A stretch of 64,000 nucleotides of DNA from Bacillus benzoevorans (lineage in GTDB: Bacteria; Bacillota; Bacilli; Bacillales; Cytobacillaceae). The DNA lies in the NCBI RefSeq assembly GCF_014207535.1, contig NZ_JACHGK010000005.1:170594-234593 (forward strand), given 5' to 3'. Of this stretch, positions 45,497 to 54,136 are shown piece by piece. Numbering within the stretch: position 1 is the stretch's first letter; each line of letters opens with the position of its first letter. A program made the translations under genes and the position numbers. The notes beneath the pieces are model-generated. The model worked only from the letters and a program-made list of their open reading frames with translations, was not told the DNA's origin and did no database searches.

Positions 45497-47330
45497 AACA
45501 GCCGTTATTTTAGCTGCGGGAATGGGGAGCAGACTGGGCAATCTGACGGCAGAGCGTCCAAAGGGGTTTTTACTATTAGATCATCTGCCCATTATTGAGC
45601 ATTCGCTCAAAAAACTATTCAAATCCGGTATTGAAAAGATCATCATCGGAACAGGGTATTGCCACGAAATGTATGAGGAACTCTCCGAGCGCTATCCCTC
45701 GGTGAAATGTATTTATAATGCCCAATATGAATCAAGCGGCAGTATGCAGACTTTATATGCATTACAAGATGCGATACAAGAGGATTTCATTCTTTTGGAA
45801 TCTGATTTAATTTATGAACAAAAAATCATGACGGAAGCATTGGAACATGGTAATCGAGATGTGATCTTAGCAAGTGATTTTACTAATTCCGGTGATGAGG
45901 TGTGGATTGAAATCAATGACAAAGGAACATTACAACGGTTATCGAAAAACAAGGCCGGCATGACGCGGATTTTTGGAGAATTCGTTGGCATCACGAAGCT
46001 GTCTTACAATACTTTCATGAAAATGTGCCGTATTGCTGAGATGATGTTCCCTGAGCACCCAAAAATGGATTATGAACAGGCATTAGTTAGCGCGGCAATA
46101 GATGTAAATCTGGCCGTTCATACAGTTAACCGTTTAGTATGGTGTGAAGTAGATGATGAAGATCATTGGCAGCGGGCTGTCGAGGTGATCTATCCACTTA
46201 TTCAAGCACATGAAGCAGCGTTTTCTCCGGTCAAACGAAATATCCTTTTAAATCCTGGTCCAGCAACCACTACTGATTCCGTGAAGTACGCGCAAATTGT
46301 TCCGGATATCTGCCCGCGAGAGAGTGAATTCAGCGCAGTGATGCAATATATTGCCACAGAATTGACCCAATTTGTTGGCAGTCCGAAGGAATTTGCCGCT
46401 GTTTTGTTTGCCGGTTCAGGAACAGCGGCTGTTGAAGCCATTATCAGCTCCGTCATAGAGGATAAAGCCCTTTTCATTATTCATAATGGTGCTTATGGGA
46501 GACGAATCTGTGAAATGGCGGAAAACTATTCCTTGCCCTATATCGAATATGCCAGCCCCTACGATAAAGCAATTGACCTAAAAAGGCTGGAAGAATATAT
46601 TCAGATAAGTGCAGAAAACATATCTCATCTTGCGGTTGTTCATAATGAAACAACCACAGGATTGCTGAATCCCCTTGATAAAATCGGCGCCATTTGCGGC
46701 CGTTATGGAATCAAAATGATTGTCGATGCGATGAGCTCCTTTGCCGCTGTTCCAATCGATATGAAAAATATGAATATTAGCTATCTTGCTGCTAGTGCCA
46801 ATAAAAATCTACAGGGAATGGCAGGGGTCTCCTTCGTTATTGCCAATAAAGAAGAACTTATGTCTACACAATCCATCAGACCGCGGAATCTGTATCTCCA
46901 TTTATATTCCCAATTTGATCATTTTTCACGGACAAAACAAATGAGATATACACCACCTGTCCAAATTCTATATGCATTAAAGCAAGCGATCATTGAAACA
47001 AAATGGGAAGGGCTTGCAGCCCGGTACAAAAGGTATTGTGAAATCTGGGAGGTCCTAATAAATGGAATTACCCGCCTTGGCTTAAGAACCTTAGTGGATC
47101 TGGCCGACCATTCCAAGATTATCACGGCGATTATTGAACCGCAGATTCGGGGATACCATTTTACGGAAATGCATGATTACTTCTTTGAAAGAGGTTTTAC
47201 GATTTATCCTGGTAAATTTGCTGGATTAAACACGTTCCGTATCGCCAATATTGGGGCTATCACCAAACACGATATGGAAAACTTCATTGTCTTGCTCGAG
47301 GAGTATATCGGAAAAATAGTAAAGGAATAG
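45489..47330 (+). CDS. pntC: Fused AEP cytidylyltransferase / 2-aminoethylphosphonate transaminase (PntC-like)
   Basis: 613 residues in two enzymes. Residues 1-240 are a sugar/choline-phosphate type nucleotidyltransferase: LAAGMGSRLG, ERPKGFL, and metal acids near LLESDLIYE; the typical product in such clusters is CMP-2-aminoethylphosphonate. Residues about 248-613 are a class V PLP aminotransferase: NPGPATTT, AGSGTAAVEA, VHNETTTGLLNP, DAMSSFA, and the Schiff-base Lys439 in SANKNLQG. It converts phosphonoacetaldehyde to AEP. The same fusion is described for Treponema denticola PntC. It overlaps the upstream gene by 8 bp. Confidence 0.9.
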   Translation: MIKTAVILAAGMGSRLGNLTAERPKGFLLLDHLPIIEHSLKKLFKSGIEKIIIGTGYCHEMYEELSERYPSVKCIYNAQYESSGSMQTLYALQDAIQEDFILLESDLIYEQKIMTEALEHGNRDVILASDFTNSGDEVWIEINDKGTLQRLSKNKAGMTRIFGEFVGITKLSYNTFMKMCRIAEMMFPEHPKMDYEQALVSAAIDVNLAVHTVNRLVWCEVDDEDHWQRAVEVIYPLIQAHEAAFSPVKRNILLNPGPATTTDSVKYAQIVPDICPRESEFSAVMQYIATELTQFVGSPKEFAAVLFAGSGTAAVEAIISSVIEDKALFIIHNGAYGRRICEMAENYSLPYIEYASPYDKAIDLKRLEEYIQISAENISHLAVVHNETTTGLLNPLDKIGAICGRYGIKMIVDAMSSFAAVPIDMKNMNISYLAASANKNLQGMAGVSFVIANKEELMSTQSIRPRNLYLHLYSQFDHFSRTKQMRYTPPVQILYALKQAIIETKWEGLAARYKRYCEIWEVLINGITRLGLRTLVDLADHSKIITAIIEPQIRGYHFTEMHDYFFERGFTIYPGKFAGLNTFRIANIGAITKHDMENFIVLLEEYIGKIVKE

Positions 47331-47387
47331 GAAAAGAAGGCGAGAAGAGCCGTTAATCAGACAATGAAGAAAAGGTGGTGATGGCAA

Positions 47388-47804
47388 ATGACTATTCCCA
47401 GCTATAAACTCTCAGTTGCTATTTGCGTTTTGAACAAAAAAGGGGAAATCCTGCTTGTGAAAAATAAAATAAGAGGATGGGAATTTCCCGGCGGCTATGT
47501 GGACTACGGAGAAACAATAGGGGAAGCCGCTGTGAGAGAAGTAAAAGAAGAAACTGGGACCGATATACGATTGACACGCTTTTTAGGGTTCGAACAAAAT
47601 ATAGAAAAGCAAACATTGATTTCAATATTTGAAGGGGTCCATTTGCGCGGAGAATTGAAGAAGTCCAATGAAACATTGGATGTCGGGTATTTTTCAGAAA
47701 CTTTAGCCCAGCAGAAAATTACCCGTCCTGTATATAAAGAGAGGATTCGCCGATGTTTAAATCCAGCTATGATTCCGTTCAGTATTTATTATATAAACAA
47801 CTAA
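47388..47804 (+). CDS. Nudix hydrolase
   Basis: 138 residues. The Nudix box fits GYVDYGETIGEAAVREVKEETG (about residues 33-53; GX5EX7REUXEEXG). It should cleave a nucleoside-diphosphate-linked compound. As the last gene of the phosphonate operon, 58 bp after the CMP-AEP synthase gene, it could hydrolyse CMP-AEP or a related conjugate or act as a cleaning enzyme; this is inference. A GGTGGTGA site precedes the ATG. The tail is short and basic. Confidence 0.85.
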   Translation: MTIPSYKLSVAICVLNKKGEILLVKNKIRGWEFPGGYVDYGETIGEAAVREVKEETGTDIRLTRFLGFEQNIEKQTLISIFEGVHLRGELKKSNETLDVGYFSETLAQQKITRPVYKERIRRCLNPAMIPFSIYYINN

Positions 47805-47965
47805 TGGCCTGCGTTCAATTGAACTAGGCCTGTTCATTTTTCACAGAAAAGAAGAAAAATGGCAAAAAATATTATTAAATTTTTCAGAAATATTTGATTT
47901 ATCCGTATATTTGCTTTATTATAATATTAACATAATGACCGATACAAAATGGGAGGTATATCAAA

Positions 47966-48952
47966 TTGTCTATTAATACTTATAAAGAACCAAATTTTGA
48001 TGTTGCGCAGCTTGCACATGTTGAAATATTGTCCCCAAATCCTGAAGAAACGGTCCAGTTTTTTACCAGTTTCTTAGGATTGGAAGAAACAGCTAGGGAT
48101 GGTCAATCAGTATATCTCCGTGCTTACGAGGATCTTTATCACCATTCATTGAAGGTGACTGAACACAAAGAAGCGGGTTTAGGTCATATTGCCTGGAGAA
48201 CGGCTTCTCCGCAAAGCTTACAAAGAAGGTCAGTTGCCATCCAGGCCGCAGGTTTAGGACGCGGCTGGACAGATGGCGATATTGGCCATGGGAGAGCCTA
48301 TCAATTTACGACTCCTGACGGGCATATGATGGAATTATTATGGGATATTGAATATTCATGTTCGCATGATCTACATAAAAAACCGTTACATACTGTTTCC
48401 AAGCGTCCCAATAGAGGGGTGCCGGCCAATCGATTAAATCACGTTCATCTAATGGATACTGATCCAGGCAGGACCACACATTTTATGCAGGAGGTTCTTG
48501 GATTCCGCTTAAGAGAACAGATGGTTGATAAGGGGATTATAGTGGAAAGCTCTTTGAGTGTTTCTGATATTTTTCAAGAAATAGCGGTCATGAAAGAATC
48601 TACGGGAAGAAAAGGAAAGCTGCATCATTTATCCTATTGGTATCATACACCGCAAAACTTATATGAACTTGCAGCGTTATTAAAAGAAAATGAAATCTAT
48701 ATCGAAGCACAGCCAAATAAACATGGCATCAGCGAAACGTTCTGTATGTTTGTGTATGAGCCGGGCGGGAATCGGATTGAATTATTAGGAGATGTAAGCG
48801 GTATGATTTATGATCCGGCATGGCAGCCGATTGTTTGGGATAAAACGGAGATGTCCAGAACGCGGCATAATCTAATGGCGGCATCACTTCCCGATTCATA
48901 TTGGAGTTACGGGACACCAGCAACATTATCGCATCCAGTTAAAACCTATTAA
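47966..48952 (+). CDS. VOC-family extradiol dioxygenase (catechol 2,3-dioxygenase type)
   Basis: 328 residues from a TTG with GGGAGG upstream. The first domain begins AQLAHVEILSPN and the second AN-RLNHVHLMDT; the metal triad is His in LNHVHLMD, His in LHHLSYWYH and Glu in NRIELLGD. GHGRAYQFTTPDGHMMELLW is characteristic of the catechol/homoprotocatechuate 2,3-dioxygenase group. It is a monocistronic gene after the phosphonate operon, with its own region upstream; it is not clearly tied to the other dioxygenase. Function as an active dioxygenase is likely but the substrate is unknown. Confidence 0.85.
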   Translation: MSINTYKEPNFDVAQLAHVEILSPNPEETVQFFTSFLGLEETARDGQSVYLRAYEDLYHHSLKVTEHKEAGLGHIAWRTASPQSLQRRSVAIQAAGLGRGWTDGDIGHGRAYQFTTPDGHMMELLWDIEYSCSHDLHKKPLHTVSKRPNRGVPANRLNHVHLMDTDPGRTTHFMQEVLGFRLREQMVDKGIIVESSLSVSDIFQEIAVMKESTGRKGKLHHLSYWYHTPQNLYELAALLKENEIYIEAQPNKHGISETFCMFVYEPGGNRIELLGDVSGMIYDPAWQPIVWDKTEMSRTRHNLMAASLPDSYWSYGTPATLSHPVKTY

Positions 48953-48961
48953 ATGAAAAAT

Positions 48962-49002
48962 CTTTTGCTGCTGCCGCTTAATAAGGCAGCAGCATTTATA
49001 CA
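48962..49002 (+). terminator. Terminator of the dioxygenase gene
   Basis: TTGCTGCTGCC / GGCAGCAGCA with a 9-nt loop, followed by TTTATAC. Confidence 0.85.
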
Positions 49003-49053
49003 TATTATTATCTTTAACATTATGGAGAAATTATTAAATTTCAAACGTTATAT

Positions 49054-49082
49054 TTGAATAATTCGACACGGATCGATATAAT
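49054..49082 (+). promoter_or_regulatory. SigA-type promoter of the rubrerythrin gene
   Basis: TTGAAT at 49054-49059 and TATAAT at 49077-49082 are separated by 17 nt. It leaves about 185 nt of leader before the GGGAGG site. The 322-bp gap between the dioxygenase and this gene contains nothing else clear. Confidence 0.6.
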
Positions 49083-49274
49083 AATAGTAGTCACGGTTAA
49101 CATGATTCACAGGAACTTTGTACATATACTTAATCCTATAGTTTTTTACAACTGATATTTTGAATAGAACAGCTATTAAAGGATACCTTAAGATATTCAT
49201 TGACCGTGAGATGGAAAGCATGGGTTAGCGGGTCTTACACTAACTCAAATCTATTTATTGGGAGGAAAAGAAAC

Positions 49275-49703
49275 ATGGCGGATTTAAAAGGAACAAAAAC
49301 AGCCGACAATTTAAAAGCAGGTTTTGCAGGGGAATCTCAAGCAAATAGACGTTATCTTTATTTTGCAGAAAAAGCAGACTTAGAAGGTGCAGAAGAAGTC
49401 GCAAGCTTATTCCGCAGCATCGCAAACGGAGAAACTAAACATGCTTTCGGTCACTTTGACCATTTACGTAATAATGGTGAAGGAGACCCAGCAACAGGCC
49501 TTCCTGTAGGCAGCGTGAAAGAAATGGTTGCTTCTGCAATTGCTGGTGAAACTTATGAGTATTCTGAAATGTACCCTGGATTTGCGGCGACAGCACGTGA
49601 AGAAGGTTTTGAACAAATCGGAGAATGGATGGAAGTAATGGCAAAAGCTGAGCGCGTTCATGCACAGCGTTTCCAAAAATTACTTGATTCTTTAGAGGAC
49701 TAA
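49275..49703 (+). CDS. Rubrerythrin (no rubredoxin domain)
   Basis: 142 residues from the ATG at 49275, preceded by GGGAGGAAAAG. A four-helix diiron protein: metal ligands in the EXXH-type helices are seen as FAGESQANRRY, NGETKHAFGHF, AIAGETYEYSEMYPG and MAKAERVHAQRF. The C-terminal rubredoxin-like domain of classical rubrerythrins is absent (they reach about 190 residues). It scavenges peroxide under low oxygen. A DUF3501 gene follows 220 bp later; the pair commonly occurs together. Confidence 0.93.
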   Translation: MADLKGTKTADNLKAGFAGESQANRRYLYFAEKADLEGAEEVASLFRSIANGETKHAFGHFDHLRNNGEGDPATGLPVGSVKEMVASAIAGETYEYSEMYPGFAATAREEGFEQIGEWMEVMAKAERVHAQRFQKLLDSLED

Positions 49704-49710
49704 TATGTGT

Positions 49711-49746
49711 TGACCGCCCTAATAGTCATTAGGGCGGTTGTTTTAA
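49711..49746 (+). terminator. Terminator of the rubrerythrin gene
   Basis: ACCGCCCTAAT / ATTAGGGCGGT, followed by TGTTTT. Confidence 0.9.
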
Positions 49747-49924
49747 ACATAAACCGCGATAGTTTTCTTAAGGAAGAAATACGTTCACATATGCAGCAGG
49801 ATAAGAAAAGAAAATGTAACAAACCGGAAGGAAATAAGGTCCTATTTGGCGAATTTATTACTTAAATACTATTTCTAAATCGGAATACATTTTCTGCACC
49901 ATAAAATGAAAAGGTGGAACTTTT

Positions 49925-50512
49925 ATGACTTTGACCATTAGCAAACAAGACATTGTCCCTTTAAATGTATACAGACAGGGCAGAGATGAATATGTAAAGA
50001 AAATGATCGATTATAAAAAAACCCGCCGAATCAAATTAGGAGAATATATTTCGATATTATTTGAAAATAAAAATACTGTATTATTCCAAATTTTAGAATT
50101 ACTTCATAGTGAGGATTTAGAGGATCCGGCAGAGATTGAAGAGTATCTTGACATTTACTCAGGAATGCTTCCGGGTGAAAATGAATTATCAGCTACACTC
50201 TTTATTGAATTAGATAACCAAGAAAAGCTGCAGGACTTGTTAGTCAAATTAAAGGGAATTGAACATCATTTGACATTGACGATAGCTGGAGAAACGAATC
50301 AGGCAGTTTTCGAAGAAGAGCATGATGATCGCGATTTTACAACCAGTGTTCATTATTTGAAATTCCCATTAACTCAAACTGCTATTAACCTTCTCACAGG
50401 CAGTTCCGCTGACTCTATTGATGTCAAATTAATCCTTAATCATCCAAGCCTGACAGCGAGTGTGACTCTATCTCCTAATAACATAAGCAGTATCCAAAAG
50501 GATTTAGTATAA
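49925..50512 (+). CDS. DUF3501 family protein
   Basis: 195 residues. Matches to DUF3501 include IVPLNVYRQGRDEYVKKMIDYKKTRRIKLG, then LFENKNTVLFQILELLH, and a long helical C-terminal half. The biochemical function is not known. Its neighbourhood with rubrerythrin supports a role in peroxide or redox metabolism; the rubrerythrin terminator lies between them, so they are probably separate transcripts. A AAGGTGGAAC site precedes the ATG. Confidence 0.88.
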   Translation: MTLTISKQDIVPLNVYRQGRDEYVKKMIDYKKTRRIKLGEYISILFENKNTVLFQILELLHSEDLEDPAEIEEYLDIYSGMLPGENELSATLFIELDNQEKLQDLLVKLKGIEHHLTLTIAGETNQAVFEEEHDDRDFTTSVHYLKFPLTQTAINLLTGSSADSIDVKLILNHPSLTASVTLSPNNISSIQKDLV

Positions 50513-50723
50513 TGTTGCTTATAAATAGGTAACATTATGTTAATCATATAAAAATAGTTAAATAAAAAGCCTGTGGGTTTTGTGTTTACAAATAAATACA
50601 AAATTGAAATGGTAAAATGCACAGGCTATTTCCCCTCTTCATAAATCTCAATGTGATCTACCGATTCATAATTTGAAATCCAATGGAATAAGCTTCTAAA
50701 AAAAACTTTATGTGGTGATAATG

Positions 50724-50891
50724 ATGAAAATTGTAGCGAAAACTCCGAGAGATTTTGTAATTTCATTTAAGGATGAAGATTTCAAGGGTTTAACTCAAAA
50801 AGAAAAGTATGAATTAATAAGTAAAATGGTGAAGGAAATTGTTTTAGAAGAAGTGAGTTGGAGTGAAGTTAAGGAAAGAATTGCATTATAG
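50724..50891 (+). CDS. Small protein of unknown function (55 aa)
   Basis: Starts MKIVAKTPRDFVISF and ends KERIAL; ATG at 50724 follows GGTGATA with better spacing than the ATG at 50721. It is basic-acidic and helical, without a recognised motif. A reading-frame fragment downstream (50905-50980, ending ...GEEGN with no start codon) may be a decayed gene. Confidence 0.5.
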   Translation: MKIVAKTPRDFVISFKDEDFKGLTQKEKYELISKMVKEIVLEEVSWSEVKERIAL

Positions 50892-50998
50892 AGGTGGTCC
50901 CATTCGAGTCTGATTTGATGATAAAGAATTAGATTCTGGTGTACTCGAAGAGAGTATTTGGGGTGAAGAGGGGAATTAATATAAATTAGTTCAGCCGT

Positions 50999-51031
50999 TA
51001 AGCGTATCTAAACAGATACGCTTTTTTTTGC
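50999..51031 (+). terminator. Terminator
   Basis: AAGCGTATCT-AAAC-AGATACGCTT followed by TTTTTTTG; classic rho-independent form after the small gene. Confidence 0.92.
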
Positions 51032-51101
51032 TTATAAATAGAGTTAAGACAGGTCATGATTCATGAACAGTCATTGTAAACAAAAGAACTGTTTGCAGAA
51101 T

Positions 51102-52019
51102 TTACTCTCCGCCGGATGACGAGGATGAGGCAGAAACCGCAGCAGCCGTCGCCGCAATAACTGCTGCCTGCTGTGCTTGAATCATTGCTTCTATAGCAGC
51201 AGTCAAACCCGCAGGTGCATCGGTGTATTCCTGTGACACGAATATGGCCGCAATGGTAACGGCCATATTTTTGTACCAGCGGAAGGCATTCATGGATGAC
51301 AATTCACGGGAAAGCGACAACGCTTCATTTGTTTTATTAGAAAGGGCAATGAGGCCGATAGCCGGATATTGCATCACTTTAATCTTAATCCGATTATGTT
51401 CAAAAGTTTCTTTTGCATAGATCACTTTATTGACAATATCCGTGGTGAAGGAACCATTCATCACGAGCATATTTGCTAAAAGTTGCAGATCGTTGCCTTT
51501 ATTAAATCCTTTTTCATTTAACGTGATATAATATTTCTCACTGCTTTCCAGCAAATCCTCCATTTTCGCTGACTGCTTGGCCATCATAACGGCAGCGGGA
51601 TAATCATCATATGAGGTTAGAAATCTATGATATTTTCTCATTCCATCATAAATTTCCTTCACTCTGCGTGCATCTACATTTTCCTCCATTAACAATGCCG
51701 CAATATAAGTATAAATAGATGAACGTAAGCCTGCAGATTTTAATTCCTTGTAATTTTGCTGTAAACGATTAATTGCTTCATGGGTCTGATTTTCTTGCGC
51801 ATAAATCAAACCAGCAATGGAAAAATAAATCGTTCTTAGCGGTGAGAATGCTGAGGCACTTTTCTTCACAGCATTAACTGTTTCTTGAAACTCACTGGCA
51901 TTAATTCTCTTTCCTTTAGCTGTAAGCTGCGCAGCAGTCATGAAAATAAGGCGGGAATCCACCCACTTACTCACACTTCTCAAGATCTCTATATTTTCCT
52001 CAAATAAGTTATTATTCAT
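51102..52019 (-). CDS. DUF4003 family protein
   Basis: 305 residues. Features include the KWVDSRLIFMTAAQL opening, two similar helical blocks, and a C-terminal Ala/Ser/Gly-rich tail (AAAVSASSSSSGGE). The DUF4003 family is common in bacilli and has no known activity. The ATG at 52019 has GGGAGTGA upstream; an in-frame GTG/ATG at 52034 is less likely. It is monocistronic. Confidence 0.82.
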   Translation of the reverse strand: MNNNLFEENIEILRSVSKWVDSRLIFMTAAQLTAKGKRINASEFQETVNAVKKSASAFSPLRTIYFSIAGLIYAQENQTHEAINRLQQNYKELKSAGLRSSIYTYIAALLMEENVDARRVKEIYDGMRKYHRFLTSYDDYPAAVMMAKQSAKMEDLLESSEKYYITLNEKGFNKGNDLQLLANMLVMNGSFTTDIVNKVIYAKETFEHNRIKIKVMQYPAIGLIALSNKTNEALSLSRELSSMNAFRWYKNMAVTIAAIFVSQEYTDAPAGLTAAIEAMIQAQQAAVIAATAAAVSASSSSSGGE

Positions 52020-52175
52020 CGAAATCACTCCCAAATAGGAATTTGTTATCGTTATTCATACGGATGACAATTGGATAAAGTTTCTTTCTTCCGCTAAATA
52101 TACTACCATATAAAAATATTTAACATACAACTGATATCGATAGCGGATAATATGGATAACGGGAGGTTTTTACAT

Positions 52176-53036
52176 ATGGAAAATGTCACAAAAGAGATAA
52201 AAAGATTAAGTTGTTTTAATGAATATGACGAACTAAAAAAGGTCGTCATGTGTCAGCCGCAATATATGAATATCAGGGATGTGATTAATGAAACTCAAAA
52301 GCATTTTAAGGATGAAGGAATACATATAGAACTGGCTTTAGAGCAGCATAACCAATTTGTGAAAACCTTGCAGAGCACTGGTATAGAAGTATATTTGCTT
52401 CCATATCATGCAAAATTTCCTGAACAGGTATTTACCCGCGACATTGGTTTTACTCTTGGTGAAACGATATTTGTTGCCGATATGGCCCATGATGTGCGCA
52501 AGGGAGAGGAAAATGTATTAAGACAATGGTTAGAAGATGAAGGGATCTCTTACTATAATATTATCGGCGACCAAATAGAAGGTGGGGATGTCATCATTGA
52601 TCGGGATACCATCTATATCGGTTTAAGCAATCGGACCAATCAAGAAGCGGTAAATCATCTGAGTGAATTGTTAAATAAACAGTTTGAAGTGATTTCAATC
52701 GACTTTCAGGAAAAGTTTTTGCATTTAGACTGTGTATTTAATGTGATCTCGCGAAAGACTGCAATAATCTTTCCAGAAGCCTTAAAACGGGAGGATATTG
52801 CTCGTTTTTCCTCACGCTATGATTTGATTGAGGTATCAGAGGAAGAACAATTTACCCTTGGAACAAACGTGCTTTCTATCGGACACAACCGCATTCTTAG
52901 TCTGCCGGTTAACAAAAGCGTAAACGAACAGCTGCGCAAACGGGGTTTTGAGGTGATCGAGGTTGATATTACGGAAATCATTAAATCGGGCGGTTCTTTT
53001 CGTTGTTGTACATTACCAATATTAAGAGAACACTAA
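52176..53036 (+). CDS. Dimethylargininase/amidinotransferase-family hydrolase
   Basis: 286 residues. The DDAH signature is present: FTRDIGF, QIEGGDVI, LHLDCVFNVIS, and the C-terminal GGSFRCCTLPI in which Cys is the likely nucleophile. Enzymes of the family hydrolyse dimethylarginine or arginine-type substrates. The ATG at 52176 follows GGGAGG; the in-frame 52152 lacks a site. It is a single-gene unit, and whether it acts on free or methylated arginine cannot be told. Confidence 0.9.
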   Translation: MENVTKEIKRLSCFNEYDELKKVVMCQPQYMNIRDVINETQKHFKDEGIHIELALEQHNQFVKTLQSTGIEVYLLPYHAKFPEQVFTRDIGFTLGETIFVADMAHDVRKGEENVLRQWLEDEGISYYNIIGDQIEGGDVIIDRDTIYIGLSNRTNQEAVNHLSELLNKQFEVISIDFQEKFLHLDCVFNVISRKTAIIFPEALKREDIARFSSRYDLIEVSEEEQFTLGTNVLSIGHNRILSLPVNKSVNEQLRKRGFEVIEVDITEIIKSGGSFRCCTLPILREH

Positions 53037-53155
53037 AAAATAATTTCTTAAAGCATTATGTGCTAAATACACATCATATCGAATGAAAGCACCGGCACAA
53101 AGGCAAGGCTATTTTCATTGGACTATCCCCCCATTTTTTCTAAGGTTCAACAAAT

Positions 53156-53205
53156 AAGGACAATGAAAAAGCTTAGAAATCAAGCCTTTTCATTGTCCTT
53201 AAAAC
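53156..53205 (-). terminator. Hairpin at the end of the DUF4023-like gene
   Basis: AAGGACAATGAAAA pairs with TTTTCATTGTCCTT over a 22-nt loop. Only a weak T-rich run (ATTTGTTG) follows on the minus strand. Confidence 0.6.
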
Positions 53206-53211
53206 TGGTCC

Positions 53212-53334
53212 TTAGTTATGCTGTTTATTTGGCAAATGACCTTCAGCATGATTTTTTTTATTTCGTTTTCTGTTTTGTTCATCTTTCTTTTGTTTTTCAT
53301 GCAAGTTTTGGACAAATTGGCTTGTATTTTCCAA
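53212..53334 (-). CDS. DUF4023-like small protein (40 aa)
   Basis: A TTG at 53334 lies 9 nt after GGAGGG (minus strand). The product begins with a residue followed by ENTSQFVQNLHEKQKKDEQ and ends HAEGHLPNKQHN. The ENT..FV..LH...K start and the (L)PNK-(x)H end match the DUF4023 family of short charged proteins in bacilli. Function unknown. The longer frame from 53412 adds 26 unlikely residues. Confidence 0.6.
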   Translation of the reverse strand: MENTSQFVQNLHEKQKKDEQNRKRNKKNHAEGHLPNKQHN

Positions 53335-53455
53335 AATGAAACTCCCTCCTTTATCGTTGCTCGTTATTAATTTCTCCATTTTAAAAGAAAAAATGTAAAC
53401 TGAATCCGCCATCAGGATGAACCTTTTTAAAATCTGTAAAATTTCTGTAAATTAA

Positions 53456-53470
53456 TTGACCATCGTTTAA
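53456..53470. promoter_or_regulatory. Candidate TetR operator 1
   Basis: TTGACCATCGTTTAA, an imperfect palindrome related to TTGACCA-C-TGGTTAA at 54104. It lies upstream of the tetR gene and suggests autoregulation. Confidence 0.5.
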
Positions 53471-53489
53471 TAAATACATATACTGTTTA

Positions 53490-53504
53490 TTAAACAGTGG
53501 TTAA
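53490..53504. promoter_or_regulatory. Candidate TetR operator 2
   Basis: TTAAACAGTGGTTAA, a near-palindrome with the same half-site, just upstream of the tetR ribosome site. Confidence 0.5.
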
Positions 53505-53518
53505 TAATGGAGGTTAAT

Positions 53519-54088
53519 ATGTCACCGCGAAAATCAGTACAACAAGAGCTGACAAGGGAAATGATTATGAATGCAGCACGGGATTTATTTGCCCAAAAGG
53601 GGTATCAGCATGTGTCCATGAGGCAAATTGCTAAAGAACTGAATTACAGCCATGGCGCTATTTATTATCATTTTAAAAATAAAGCCGAATTATTTTACGC
53701 CCTTGTCGAGGAGCATTTTCACATGCTTAATACAGAATTAAACCATATCCTACAGCTGGAGTTAGAAACAGAAGAAAAACTGCGGCAAATATTTATTGGT
53801 TATATTCGCTTTGGACTGTCGTATCAAAGTCATTATGAAATTATGTTTCTCATAAAAGACGAGGAAATAAAAGACTATTTGAATCAAGGACCAAATCTGA
53901 CCTATGAAAACTTCGCGCAAAATGTGCATGCTCTCTGTGGGAAGAACATCGCCCTGCAGGATATCTGGTCTGTATTTTTGTCCCTGCATGGCTTTGTTAC
54001 ACACTATTGCCGCCATGTAGCTGGTTTCGCTGAAATCGAGAGTCTAGCTAACTCTCATGCCAAGTTTTTAGTGAAAGCCATAACTTAA
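53519..54088 (+). CDS. TetR/AcrR-family regulator
   Basis: 189 residues from the ATG at 53519 with GGAGGTTAAT ahead of it. TetR HTH spans residues 10-58 (AARDLFAQKGYQHVSMRQIAKELNYSHGAIYYHFKNKAELF). The ligand domain has the usual length. It is 48 bp upstream of a SDR-epimerase gene with the same operator motif between them, so it probably controls itself and that gene. Confidence 0.9.
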   Translation: MSPRKSVQQELTREMIMNAARDLFAQKGYQHVSMRQIAKELNYSHGAIYYHFKNKAELFYALVEEHFHMLNTELNHILQLELETEEKLRQIFIGYIRFGLSYQSHYEIMFLIKDEEIKDYLNQGPNLTYENFAQNVHALCGKNIALQDIWSVFLSLHGFVTHYCRHVAGFAEIESLANSHAKFLVKAIT

Positions 54089-54103
54089 TTTTTTTAAAAT
54101 TAA

Positions 54104-54118
54104 TTGACCACTGGTTAA
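54104..54118. promoter_or_regulatory. Candidate TetR operator 3
   Basis: TTGACCACTGGTTAA is palindromic (7-1-7, one mismatch TTG/TTA) and 8-10 bp before the ribosome site of the epimerase gene. Confidence 0.5.
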
Positions 54119-54136
54119 TAAAAAGGGGAGATTTAC

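Noticed and set aside
53118..53339. 73-codon plus-strand frame opposite the DUF4023-like gene
   Set aside because: Hydrophobic shadow of the opposite strand; the minus-strand gene has the strong ribosome site.
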